Assembly: GCA_003133205.1 (NCBI GenBank)
Contig: PKWK01000333.1
Span: 1 to 12,701 of the forward strand
Reading direction: 5' to 3'
Length of the DNA: 12,701 nucleotides
From: Granulicella sp.
GTDB taxonomy: Bacteria; Acidobacteriota; Terriglobia; Terriglobales; Acidobacteriaceae
Under the pieces are notes generated by a model. The model saw nothing but the letters and a program-made list of their open reading frames with translations. It was not told the DNA's origin and ran no database searches. The translations under genes were made by a program, and so were the position numbers. Each line of letters begins with the position of its first letter. Positions within the stretch are counted from its first letter, which is position 1. Shown here one piece after another: positions 5,255-12,134 of this stretch.

Positions 5255-6783
5255 GCGGAGCGGCTTTGGATCCGAGGACGGCGCCGAAGTTTCAGGTGGC
5301 GGCAAAGGCGCTGATGGGCGATTCGCAGTTGCGCAAGAACGTGCGCCACGCGACCAAGGTGATCCAGACCAAGCGCGCCAAAGTGGTCGCCGAGATGCCG
5401 GACTGGCAGGAGTTGCGCGAGTCGGGCAAGCAGATTCGCAAGCACACGATGCGGCATCTGGACTTCTACCTGGAGCAGTTTGAGCGCAACTGCACGGCCG
5501 CGGGTGGCGTGGTCCACTGGGCGCGGGACGCCGAGGACGCACGACGGATCGTCGTCGGGCTGGTGAAGGCGAGCGGTGCGAACAGCGCCTCGCCGACCGA
5601 GGTCATCAAAATCAAGTCCATGACGACCGAGGAGATTCAGCTCAACAAGGCGCTCGAAGCGGCAGGAATCCACGCGTACGAGACTGACCTGGCGGAGCTG
5701 ATCATTCAGCTCGGACACGACCAGCCCTCGCACATCGTCGTGCCTGCGCTGCATAAGAACCGCTCGCAGATCCGCGAAATATTTCAGCGCGAGATGAATC
5801 TGCCCGATCTTGGCGGCACGCCGCAGGACCTTGCGGATGCCGCGCGAAAGTTTTTGCGCGAGAAGTTTCTGCGGGTGAAGACCGCCGTAAGCGGGGCGAA
5901 TTTCCTGGTCGCGGAGACGGGCAGCGTGTGCATCGTCGAAAGCGAGGGCAACGGGCGTATGTGCCTGACACTGCCCGAGACGCTGATCTCGGTGGCGGGC
6001 ATCGACAAGGTAGTGCCGACGTTCCAGGACCTCGAAGTGATGCTGCAGTTGCTGCCGCGGAGTGCGACGGGCGAGCGGATGAATCCGTACAACTCGATCT
6101 GGACGGGGGTAGACAAAACTTCGAACGGCGGCGATGGGCCGCGCGCCTTCCACGTTGTGCTGATGGACAACGCGCGGACCGAGATCCTGGCAGACGAGGA
6201 GTCGCGCCAGACGCTCCACTGCATCCGCTGCGGCGCCTGCCAGAACGCCTGCCCGGTGTATCAGCAGACCGGTGGCCACGCGTATGGGAGCGTGTATGCG
6301 GGGCCGATCGGGGCGATCCTGACGCCGCAGTTGATGGAGATGCATCATGCGCAGAGTTTGCCGTATGCGTCGAGCCTGTGCGGCGCGTGCTACGAAGTTT
6401 GCCCGGTGAAGATCAATATTCCCGAGGTGCTGATCCACCTGCGCAACAAGGTGGTGAAACAGCAATCATCGGGATTCAACATTCTCGCCAACCCCGAGGT
6501 GATGGCGCTGAAGGCTGTGGCGATGGTCTTCCGCAGCGAACCGGTCTTTCGCGCGGCACAAAAGCTTGGGCGATTGGGCGAACTGCCGCTGTCGCGCAAG
6601 GATGGGCAGGGCGAGGGCTGGATCGAGTGGCTACCCGGAATGCTCGGCGGATGGACGCAGGTGCGTGACCTGCACGTGATGCCGAAGCAGACGTTCCGGG
6701 AATGGTTTGAAAAGCGCAGCAAAGACGCGGCAGGCAGGCGAGCCGGCGACAAGGCTGGGAAGGGGTCGGACGATGGGCGTTGA
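5251..6783 (+). CDS. lutB: LutB-type lactate utilisation iron-sulfur protein
   Basis: The 510-residue protein has an N-terminal LUD domain (roughly 60-300), including FLVAETGSVCIVESEGN and the ERMNPYNSIWTG segment. A ferredoxin-like 2x[4Fe-4S] part follows: C324-x2-C327-x2-C330-x3-C334-P (CIRCGACQNACP) and C377-x2-C380-x3-C384-P (CGACYEVCP). The C-terminal part (about 400-480) is the LutB tail. It is the electron-transfer subunit of the lactate-oxidising LutABC complex (YkgF/LldF). The ATG overlaps the lutA stop by 4 bp and the last 11 bp overlap the start of lutC, so the three are translated from one message. It is slightly longer than B. subtilis LutB (about 479), the extra being a charged C-terminal tail rich in Lys, Arg and Gly. 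Confidence 0.93.
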   Translation: MSGAALDPRTAPKFQVAAKALMGDSQLRKNVRHATKVIQTKRAKVVAEMPDWQELRESGKQIRKHTMRHLDFYLEQFERNCTAAGGVVHWARDAEDARRIVVGLVKASGANSASPTEVIKIKSMTTEEIQLNKALEAAGIHAYETDLAELIIQLGHDQPSHIVVPALHKNRSQIREIFQREMNLPDLGGTPQDLADAARKFLREKFLRVKTAVSGANFLVAETGSVCIVESEGNGRMCLTLPETLISVAGIDKVVPTFQDLEVMLQLLPRSATGERMNPYNSIWTGVDKTSNGGDGPRAFHVVLMDNARTEILADEESRQTLHCIRCGACQNACPVYQQTGGHAYGSVYAGPIGAILTPQLMEMHHAQSLPYASSLCGACYEVCPVKINIPEVLIHLRNKVVKQQSSGFNILANPEVMALKAVAMVFRSEPVFRAAQKLGRLGELPLSRKDGQGEGWIEWLPGMLGGWTQVRDLHVMPKQTFREWFEKRSKDAAGRRAGDKAGKGSDDGR

Positions 6784-7450
6784 AGTGGCTGCAAGTTCTT
6801 CGCGGGATGAGGTGTTGCGGCGGATTCGTGCGGCGATTGCAGATGCTCCGGCGGTCGACGCCACGTTGATTCGCGGCGAGTGGGACGCATTGCCACGGAA
6901 CTATAAGCGGACCGCGTCGCTCGACCGCGAGGCGATTCTGGAGATGCTGGAGGATCGTTTGCGCGACTACGACGCCAACGTGGTGCGGGCGAAGGCCGGC
7001 GAAGTTAGCGCGGAGATTGCTCGGATTCTGGCCGAACGGGGCAAGCGGCGCCTGGTTGTGCCGATGGGACTGGCGGAGGCGCTCGGCGAATCGCTGCCCG
7101 CTGGCGTTGAGTTTGTCGTCGATAAGGGGCTGACTATAGAGGAGTTGGATAGCTTCGAGGGCGTCGTCACGGCGTCAACGGTGGCGATTGCGGAGACCGG
7201 CACGATTGTGCTGCAGAACGTCCCGGGGCAAGGCCGACGGGCGCCGACGCTGATTCCCGATTACCACCTATGCGTGGTGCGGGCTGCAGACGTGGTGGAA
7301 ACCGTTCCGGAGGCGATGGCACGGTTGCAGGCAGGTGCTTCGCTGGCAACGACCTTCGTGTCGGGGCCATCGGCGACCGCGGACATCGAGATGACGCGGA
7401 TCAAGGGAGTGCATGGGCCGCGATTTCTGGATGTGATCCTGTCGACATAG
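6773..7450 (+). CDS. lutC: LutC-type lactate utilisation protein (LUD domain)
   Basis: The 225-residue protein is a single LUD domain with the hallmark TASTVAIAETGTIVLQN (about 140-156) followed by PTLIPDYHLCVV and a C-terminal GPSATADIEMTRIKGVHGP segment, which ends the family domain. It is the third subunit of the LutABC L-lactate oxidation complex (YkgG/LldG). The chosen ATG at 6773 overlaps the end of lutB by 11 bp and has AAGGGG about 8 bases upstream. A longer in-frame start at 6707 would add only lutB-overlapping, low-complexity residues. The gene is followed by a 108-bp gap with promoter-like sequence before rhaI. Confidence 0.92.
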   Translation: MGVEVAASSSRDEVLRRIRAAIADAPAVDATLIRGEWDALPRNYKRTASLDREAILEMLEDRLRDYDANVVRAKAGEVSAEIARILAERGKRRLVVPMGLAEALGESLPAGVEFVVDKGLTIEELDSFEGVVTASTVAIAETGTIVLQNVPGQGRRAPTLIPDYHLCVVRAADVVETVPEAMARLQAGASLATTFVSGPSATADIEMTRIKGVHGPRFLDVILST

Positions 7451-7504
7451 GCCGGTTCCGTCCGCCGGAATATTTTGCGAAAAGGGCGATGAACTTTCAT
7501 TCCA

Positions 7505-7529
7505 AAACGGTTTCAATAGAGAGTATATT
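7505..7529 (+). promoter_or_regulatory. Candidate operator and -10 element upstream of rhaI
   Basis: AAAC-G-GTTT (7505-7513) is a short palindrome in an AT-rich stretch, resembling half of a LacI-family operator. TATATT (7524-7529) is a good -10 box, 29 bases before the rhaI ATG; no strong -35 is visible at the expected distance. The palindrome would lie between -35 and -10, where a repressor could block initiation. Together they suggest rhaI has its own regulated promoter besides read-through from lutABC. Confidence 0.3.
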
Positions 7530-7558
7530 TCCGTAATTGAAGTATTGAGGGGTTTTAC

Positions 7559-8767
7559 ATGGGCGTGAATGGGGCAGGGGCCGGCGCGAGCGCGACGGAG
7601 CGGATATTTACGGCGCTGGATGGTTTCCGGATCGAGGTCCCATCGTGGGGCTTTGCGAATACGGGGACGCGGTTCGGCAAGTTCTCTCAGGCGGGCGCGG
7701 CGACGACGATTGAGGAGAAGTTTGCCGATGCGGCGCAGGTCAACAAGCTGACTGGCGCCAGTCCGACGGTCGCGCTGCACGTGCTCTGGGACCTGCCGAA
7801 CGGCAAGGGCGATGTGCCGGAGATCAAGCGGCTGGAGAGCAAGTTTGGGGTGAAGGCGGGTTCGATCAACCCGAATCTCTTCCAGGCGCAGGAGTACAAG
7901 TTCGGCTCGATTGCGAACCCAAGCGCGGAGATTCGCGGCAATGCGCTGGCGCACCTGCTGGATTCCGTCGAAATCGGGCTCGAACTGGGCTCGAAGGATG
8001 TTTCGCTGTGGATCGCCGACGGGTCGAACTATCCGGGCACGCAGTCGATCCGCAAGCGCATCGAGTGGATGGAAGAGGTGTTGGCAGCGACCCATGCGGC
8101 GCTTGGCCCCGATCAGCGGATGCTGGTGGAGTACAAGCCGTTTGAGCCGGCTTTTTATCACACCGACATCGCGGACTGGGGCATGGCGCTTGAACTGTCG
8201 CGGCGCGCGGGCCCGAAGGCCAAGGTGCTGGTCGACACGGGCCATCATCTGCAGGGCACGAATATCGAGCAGATCGTGACCTGGCTGCTGCATTGCGATG
8301 CGCTGGGCGGGTTCCACTTCAACGATCGCAAGTACGCGGACGACGATCTGACGCTGGGGTCGATCGATCCTTACCAGGTGTTCCGCATCTTCCACGAGAT
8401 TCTGAGCTGCCCGGATGCGAAGGCTACGGGCGGAATCGCTTACATGATCGACCAAAGCCACAACCTGAAGGGCAAGGTGGAGGCGATGGTGCAGACCGTG
8501 GTGATGGCGCAGGAGCTGTTTGCCAAGGCAGCGCTGGTCGACCACGAGAAGCTCGCAGCCTTGCAGCAGTCGTGCGACCTGGTTGCGGCGGAAGAGATCC
8601 TGCGAACCGCGTTCTGGACCGACGTGCGGCCTGTGGTGAAGGAGTGGCGGCAGGCGCGCAAGCTGCCGGTCGAACCGCTTGCGGCGCTGAAGGAGAGCGG
8701 CTACGTGGAGACGATCAGCAAAGAACGCGGTGCGCGCAACGCGAACAGCGTTTCGAGCTACGTGTAG
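7559..8767 (+). CDS. rhaI: L-rhamnose isomerase, RhaI (Pseudomonas stutzeri) type
   Basis: The 402-residue enzyme converts L-rhamnose to L-rhamnulose, the first cytoplasmic step of rhamnose breakdown. It is a xylose-isomerase-like TIM barrel with two metal ions. The metal ligands and catalytic residues known in P. stutzeri RhaI can be matched with a constant offset: Glu191 and Lys193 (VEYKP), Asp226 and His229 (LVDTGHH), His253 (GGFHFND), Asp261 and Asp263 (YADDDL) and Asp298 (MIDQSHN). Trp151 (LWIADG) and His74 also fit. This type differs from the E. coli RhaA family. The ATG at 7559 has GAGGGG six bases upstream. It follows lutABC with a 108-bp gap and lies near rhaT, supporting a rhamnose role. 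Rhamnulokinase, aldolase and lactaldehyde dehydrogenase are absent from the window. Confidence 0.95.
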   Translation: MGVNGAGAGASATERIFTALDGFRIEVPSWGFANTGTRFGKFSQAGAATTIEEKFADAAQVNKLTGASPTVALHVLWDLPNGKGDVPEIKRLESKFGVKAGSINPNLFQAQEYKFGSIANPSAEIRGNALAHLLDSVEIGLELGSKDVSLWIADGSNYPGTQSIRKRIEWMEEVLAATHAALGPDQRMLVEYKPFEPAFYHTDIADWGMALELSRRAGPKAKVLVDTGHHLQGTNIEQIVTWLLHCDALGGFHFNDRKYADDDLTLGSIDPYQVFRIFHEILSCPDAKATGGIAYMIDQSHNLKGKVEAMVQTVVMAQELFAKAALVDHEKLAALQQSCDLVAAEEILRTAFWTDVRPVVKEWRQARKLPVEPLAALKESGYVETISKERGARNANSVSSYV

Positions 8768-8788
8768 CTGACCGGGATTGGCGGGGCA

Positions 8789-8810
8789 GGCTGTGAGGGT
8801 GTATACAGCC
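8789..8810 (+). terminator. Hairpin after rhaI (possible weak terminator)
   Basis: GGCTGT and ACAGCC form a 6-bp stem with a 10-base loop, 22 bases after the rhaI stop. An outer GGCG/CGCC pair (8780-8783 and 8811-8814) could extend it across a bulge. No T-run follows. It also lies in the -35 zone of the next gene's promoter. Confidence 0.25.
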
Positions 8811-8816
8811 CGCCTC

Positions 8817-8825
8817 TGCTATGCT
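8817..8825 (+). promoter_or_regulatory. Extended -10 promoter of the TPR protein gene (leaderless type)
   Basis: TGCTATGCT is an extended -10 element (TGn plus TATGCT). Six bases separate it from the ATG at 8832, so transcription should begin at or next to the start codon. No Shine-Dalgarno sequence precedes that ATG. Confidence 0.45.
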
Positions 8826-8831
8826 TCCCGC

Positions 8832-9653
8832 ATGAAATCGTCGTTGGGTCTCGCGCTTGCAGGAATGATTCTTGCAGTTGTCTCTCTGGTGGTTGGGCCG
8901 GGTGCGCACGCGCAGCAAACGGACGAAGACGAAAAAACTCTCGAAGTGCGCGCGGCGATGGACGGCGGGGTGGCAGCGTTCAAAAATGGGCAATATGCGA
9001 ACGCGGCTGCAAGTTTCATCATCGCTACGCGGCTCGCCCCGGGGAATGCATTGGCGCATCTCTACCTTGGCACTGCATATGCCGTCCAGGTTGTTCCTAA
9101 TCTGCTGACTCCGGAGAACACGCAGATCGCATCGTCGGCGTTGGCGGAGTTGGATATTGTGCTCAAGACCCATCCCGATTACCTGACCGCGATCAAGCAG
9201 GAGGCTTCCATCTATCGCAATATCCAGAAGTACGATGAAGCCCTGAGCATGGAGAAGAGGGCGGTCGCGATCAATCCCAGCGATGCGGACGCCATCTATG
9301 CGATTGGCTACATCGACTGGACGGAGGCTTATAGGAATGCAATCAAGAGGTTGACTGAAGATGGAGATAGTGACGATGGTATTGGCAATACCAAGATGCT
9401 GCGCGGCGCCTGCGAGAAGTTGCGGGCGGAAAATACCGCGTTGGTGAACGATGGGATTGCGAACCTCAAGCGTGCAATCGAACTCAAGCCGGATAATGCG
9501 GACGCCATGCAGTATCTGCAACTGATGTATCGGCGCCACGCGGACCTGGCGTGCGGAGATAAGACAGCGCTCAGTGCGGACCTCAAACTCGCGGAGGAAT
9601 GGACACGGAAGGCGGTTGAGACCCACAAACGGGTGGCAGCGCCTGCTCAATAG
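8832..9653 (+). CDS. Secreted TPR-repeat protein of unknown function
   Basis: The 273-residue protein starts MKSSLGLALAGMILAVVSL, a typical Sec signal peptide with likely cleavage after AHA (about residue 28, before QQTDEDE). The mature part contains TPR-like helix pairs. Examples are AAFKNGQYANAAASFIIATRLAPGNALAHLYLG, IYRNIQKYDEALSMEKRAVAINPSDADAIYAIGY, and ANLKRAIELKPDNADAMQYL near the end. TPRs mediate protein-protein contacts; the substrate cannot be read from the sequence. It is probably periplasmic, with no lipobox or anchor seen. The start at 8832 is chosen for the signal peptide and for the extended -10 just upstream; a TTG further upstream would put non-hydrophobic residues before the signal. 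Such small exported TPR proteins are common in Acidobacteriota. It sits between rhaI and gpmI with no evident functional link. Confidence 0.85.
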   Translation: MKSSLGLALAGMILAVVSLVVGPGAHAQQTDEDEKTLEVRAAMDGGVAAFKNGQYANAAASFIIATRLAPGNALAHLYLGTAYAVQVVPNLLTPENTQIASSALAELDIVLKTHPDYLTAIKQEASIYRNIQKYDEALSMEKRAVAINPSDADAIYAIGYIDWTEAYRNAIKRLTEDGDSDDGIGNTKMLRGACEKLRAENTALVNDGIANLKRAIELKPDNADAMQYLQLMYRRHADLACGDKTALSADLKLAEEWTRKAVETHKRVAAPAQ

Positions 9654-9685
9654 TGACCGCCCTCACACGGACCGTGCCCATGTCT

Positions 9686-9694
9686 TGCTATTCT
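9686..9694 (+). promoter_or_regulatory. Extended -10 promoter of gpmI (near-leaderless)
   Basis: TGCTATTCT is an extended -10 element ending 10 bases before the gpmI ATG. A start 7-8 bases downstream would give a leader of about 2-4 bases at most. The gap contains no Shine-Dalgarno motif. The same TGCTATnCT form precedes the gene upstream. Confidence 0.42.
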
Positions 9695-9704
9695 GAAACC
9701 TGAC

Positions 9705-11312
9705 ATGGCGAAACCTATTGTTCTGACTATCCTTGACGGCTGGGGCTATCGGCCCGAAACGAACGGCAACGCGATTGCTCTGGCACGCAAGCCGGTGTAC
9801 GACGCGCTGCTGCGCGATTTTCCCAACACGCTGCTGCGGGCGAGCGACCACTACGTGGGGCTTCCGGATGGGCAGATGGGCAACTCCGAGGTCGGGCATC
9901 TGAACCTCGGTGCGGGGCGAATCGTGCGCATGGACATGACGCGCATCGATCTAGCGATCGCGGACGGCAGCTTCTTCACCGACCCGACCTTGCTGGCGGC
10001 GGCCGCGGCGGCGCAGGAGAAAGGCAGCGCGCTGCACTTCATTGGATTGCTGTCTGACGGCGGCGTTCATTCGCATCAACGCCATCTTTACGCGCTGCTT
10101 CGCTTCGCCGCGCAGCAGAAGTTGACGCGCGTCTTCGTGCACGCCTTCATGGATGGGCGCGACACGATGCCCAACAGCGGGCTGAGCTATCTGGCGGGGT
10201 TGCAGCAGCAGTTTCGCGGGATTGGCGTTGGCGAACTCGCCAGCGTGAGCGGACGTTACTACGCGATGGACCGCGACCTGCGCTGGGAGAAGGAGCATCA
10301 GGCGTTCGACGCGCTGGTGACCGGATCGCCGGTCGGCGGGACCTATGCGGACGCTGCCGAGCGCGTGAAGGACCTGTACAACAGCGGGACTACGGATGAA
10401 TTCATTCCTCCTTTCACGGTGGTCGACGCGGCCGGGCTTGCTGTGGGTCCGATTCGCGAAAACGATGTGGTGATCAACTTCAACTACCGGGCGGATCGCG
10501 TGCGACAGATTACGCGGGTGCTGGCGCGCAACTCCGGCCTGACCCTGAACGGCGGGCTGGACCTGCCGAAGGCTGCCGAACTCGATCTCGAGATTCCGCG
10601 CAGCCTGGTGCCGAAGAACATTCACTACGTTTGCATGACGCAGTACGACAAGAATTTCAAGCTGCCGATCGTGATTCCGGCGGAGTCGATGGACAACCTG
10701 CTGGCGCACCTGATGGCGCGGGCGAACCTGCGCAATCTGCGCGTTGCGGAGACGGAGAAGTACGCGCATGTCACGTACTTCTTCAACGGCGGCATCGAGA
10801 AACCGTTTGGCGGCGAAGACCGCGCGCTGGTCGCCTCGCAGAAGGTGGCGACGTACGACCTGGCGCCGGAGATGTCTGCGGCGGGGATCGCGGATGCGGT
10901 GGTGAAGGCGGTTGCGGACACGGCGTTCGACGTGATCATCGTGAACTTTGCCAACGCGGACATGGTCGGGCACTCGGGCAAGATTGAGCCGACGATTCGC
11001 GCGGTCGAGACGGTGGACCGCGAGCTTGGCCGAGTTTACCGGGCAGTGAAGCAGCGCGGCGGTTCGCTGCTTGTGACCGCGGACCATGGCAACGCCGAGA
11101 TGATGATCGACCCCCTGACGGGCGGGCCGCATACGGCGCATACGACCAATCCGGTGCCATTCATCCTGGTGACGGATGCTCCGAAGGGGACGCTAAGCTT
11201 GCAGCCGGGCGGAAGCCTGCGGGATATTTCGCCTACGATTCTTGGGCTGCTGAAGATGGAACGGCCGAAGGAGATGACGGGCGGGAATCTGATGGTGCCG
11301 ATCGTTTCCTAG
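9705..11312 (+). CDS. gpmI: 2,3-bisphosphoglycerate-independent phosphoglycerate mutase
   Basis: The 535-residue protein interconverts 3- and 2-phosphoglycerate in glycolysis and gluconeogenesis, using two manganese ions and a phosphoserine intermediate. It belongs to the alkaline phosphatase superfamily. Visible motifs are [11 protein letters not shown] at the start (Asp11 metal ligand), [17 protein letters not shown] with the catalytic Ser61, [37 protein letters not shown] and [10 protein letters not shown], followed by [15 protein letters not shown]. Length is close to the usual 510-550. The ATG at 9705 begins exactly at the conserved N-terminus ([14 protein letters not shown]). It appears to be transcribed from its own near-leaderless promoter. 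A hairpin with a T-rich tail about 300 bases downstream may end the transcript. Confidence 0.97.
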   Translation: MAKPIVLTILDGWGYRPETNGNAIALARKPVYDALLRDFPNTLLRASDHYVGLPDGQMGNSEVGHLNLGAGRIVRMDMTRIDLAIADGSFFTDPTLLAAAAAAQEKGSALHFIGLLSDGGVHSHQRHLYALLRFAAQQKLTRVFVHAFMDGRDTMPNSGLSYLAGLQQQFRGIGVGELASVSGRYYAMDRDLRWEKEHQAFDALVTGSPVGGTYADAAERVKDLYNSGTTDEFIPPFTVVDAAGLAVGPIRENDVVINFNYRADRVRQITRVLARNSGLTLNGGLDLPKAAELDLEIPRSLVPKNIHYVCMTQYDKNFKLPIVIPAESMDNLLAHLMARANLRNLRVAETEKYAHVTYFFNGGIEKPFGGEDRALVASQKVATYDLAPEMSAAGIADAVVKAVADTAFDVIIVNFANADMVGHSGKIEPTIRAVETVDRELGRVYRAVKQRGGSLLVTADHGNAEMMIDPLTGGPHTAHTTNPVPFILVTDAPKGTLSLQPGGSLRDISPTILGLLKMERPKEMTGGNLMVPIVS

Positions 11313-11511
11313 GTTGAGAACTCCAATTCGGATGTACCCCCCGGGGGTGGTGGTATTAAGTTGCTTGTTTACAATGATATGCCAAAATTTATCCTTGTAA
11401 ATATCTGATTCCATGCAGGTTATAGTCAAATATTTCATTACATGTGGTTTAGCGGCTACGATAGGGGTAGCGGCGTTTCGGGTCGGCGGTGTCGGTTGCG
11501 GCTGGCGTTGT

Positions 11512-11576
11512 CCCCCAACCCCCGTACTTAAGTCCTAAAGTATTCACTTCTAAAGGTGTTAGGTCGGGACCGGTCC
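11512..11576. repeat. Candidate dispersed acidobacterial intergenic repeat
   Basis: The block opens with CCCCCAACCCCC, then GTACTTAAGTCCTAAAG, a palindromic ACTTAAGT, a CCTAA (11534-11538) / TTAGG (11559-11563) inverted repeat with CACTT/AAGGTG pairing inside, and a perfect 10-bp palindrome GGACCGGTCC (11567-11576). C-run plus 'acttaagtc...tctaaagg...ttagg' strings recur, from memory, between genes in Acidobacteriaceae genomes. Only one copy is in this window, so the repeat call rests on recollection and internal symmetry. Confidence 0.35.
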
Positions 11577-11610
11577 TGTGTTTGTTCTAGACCATGGTTA
11601 AAATGCGAAA

Positions 11611-11643
11611 GGCTCAGCCGCGGGGCTGAACCTCTTTATTTAT
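11611..11643 (+). terminator. Intrinsic-terminator-like hairpin downstream of gpmI
   Basis: GGCTCAGCC and GGCTGAACC pair over 9 positions with one mismatch around a GCGG loop, followed by TCTTTATTTAT. An A-rich stretch (AAAATGCGAAA) precedes it. It is oriented to end rightward transcripts from gpmI, although 298 bases after its stop. Similar hairpins are, from memory, common as dispersed elements in Acidobacteriota. Confidence 0.5.
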
Positions 11644-11722
11644 GGGGCTGTGAGCGAAGGGGGTTGACAGTCTGGGGTGACCCCCCTGGAGTGAGGTTAA
11701 GCGTTTTGTCGTCGAGCTGTGG

Positions 11723-11743
11723 GGTATGAGGTGTGAGGTATGA
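11723..11743. repeat. Tandem heptamer, three copies of GGTRTGA
   Basis: GGTATGA, GGTGTGA and GGTATGA follow each other without a gap. The middle copy differs at one base. This is a small slippage-prone tandem repeat in non-coding sequence. Confidence 0.7.
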
Positions 11744-11806
11744 GCGGTCAGCTTTCGGCTGTGGGTTGACGGTGGTACAGGCCGCACTTTCGGCACTTCA
11801 AATTGG

Positions 11807-11971
11807 TCATTCGCGTTTGCAGACGGTGCGGATCGCTGCGGCGACGAGGACGAGACCGATGGCGAGAATTGACAGGGTTGCGAGGAGGTCGGTGCGGGGT
11901 GAGAGGGTTCGCGGCACTTCGGAGGCGGCGCGCACGGCCAGTCCGGGAGCGATAGCGGCAAGAGCGAACAT
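11807..11971 (-). CDS. Small membrane protein of unknown function (54 aa)
   Basis: The ORF starts with ATG at 11971, preceded by GAGGGA at 5 bases. The protein begins MFALAAIAPGLAVRAASEVP, a hydrophobic start, then a short polar linker with RTLSPRTD, and a clear transmembrane segment LLATLSILAIGLVLVAAAI (about 29-47), ending in a basic RTVCKRE tail. Two membrane passes, or a signal peptide plus one pass, are possible. I do not recognise the family. It lies on the same strand as recR, 163 bases after its stop, but a dispersed repeat lies between, so an operon is uncertain. Earlier in-frame starts (GTG 12007, ATG 11986) lack well-spaced ribosome-binding sites. The hydrophobic pattern and the binding site argue for a real gene, but it is short. 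Confidence 0.5.
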   Translation of the reverse strand: MFALAAIAPGLAVRAASEVPRTLSPRTDLLATLSILAIGLVLVAAAIRTVCKRE

Positions 11972-12052
11972 GGCGGTCCCTCGCATTCCTGACTTTACTC
12001 TGGCCACTTCAATTTATTCGCGAGGTGCGGTTTGCGGTGCTACAGACAAAAT

Positions 12053-12083
12053 GCGGGGGTTCTTCGCTGCGCTCAGAATGACA
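12053..12083. repeat. Dispersed 'cttcgctgcgctcagaatgaca'-type repeat
   Basis: The core TTCTTCGCTGCGCTCAGAAT followed by GACA is a string that recurs between genes in many Acidobacteriota and other environmental bacteria, and gives the familiar spurious peptide FFAALRMT in one frame. TTCT/AGAA and inner GC/GC pairs allow a small imperfect hairpin. It lies between recR and the small membrane-protein gene. Only one copy is in the window; repeat status is from general knowledge. Confidence 0.5.
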
Positions 12084-12134
12084 ACTTTCTTTGGGGATGA
12101 CAATCCAGATGGATGTACCGCATTCGATGCTGGC

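Larger units (their letters stand above)
11313..11806. other. Repeat-rich intergenic region between gpmI and the convergent recR-side genes
   Basis: No convincing gene lies here. It starts with a C/G run (11337-11347), then an AT-rich island (about 11350-11450) unlike the GC-rich surroundings, with a 7-bp inverted repeat TTTACAA / TTGTAAA (11368-11374 and 11395-11401, 20-base loop). Next come a C-rich block with an acidobacterial-type repeat, a terminator-like hairpin, and a G-run/C-run pair AGGGGGT (11658-11664) and ACCCCCCT (11680-11687) able to fold around a 15-base loop. A tandem heptamer follows. The order resembles a graveyard of several dispersed repeat families placed between two convergent transcription units. 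Confidence 0.55.

Noticed and set aside
5245..6465. Long open frame of 406 codons antisense to lutB, with similar ones antisense to rhaI (7268-8545), gpmI (9951-11141) and the reductase (1148-2074)
   Set aside because: These are GC-driven open frames opposite well-identified genes; their Arg/His/Leu-rich composition matches no family.
6707..6772. Longer lutC start at 6707
   Set aside because: It would overlap lutB by 77 bp and add a basic low-complexity stretch; the ATG at 6773 has AAGGGG and matches family length.
11388..11400. TTATCCTTG as a DnaA box and the AT-rich island as an origin
   Set aside because: Only one degenerate match, no cluster of boxes, and no dnaA/dnaN neighbours.
11413..11538. 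41-residue ORF (MQVIVKYFITCG...) downstream of gpmI
   Set aside because: No ribosome-binding site or clear promoter, and the last third is encoded by the C-rich repeat block; likely chance.
12005..12007. GTG at 12007 as the start of the small membrane protein
   Set aside because: No ribosome-binding site; it would put a basic, non-hydrophobic 12-residue stretch in front of the hydrophobic segment, and the ATG at 11971 has GAGGGA.
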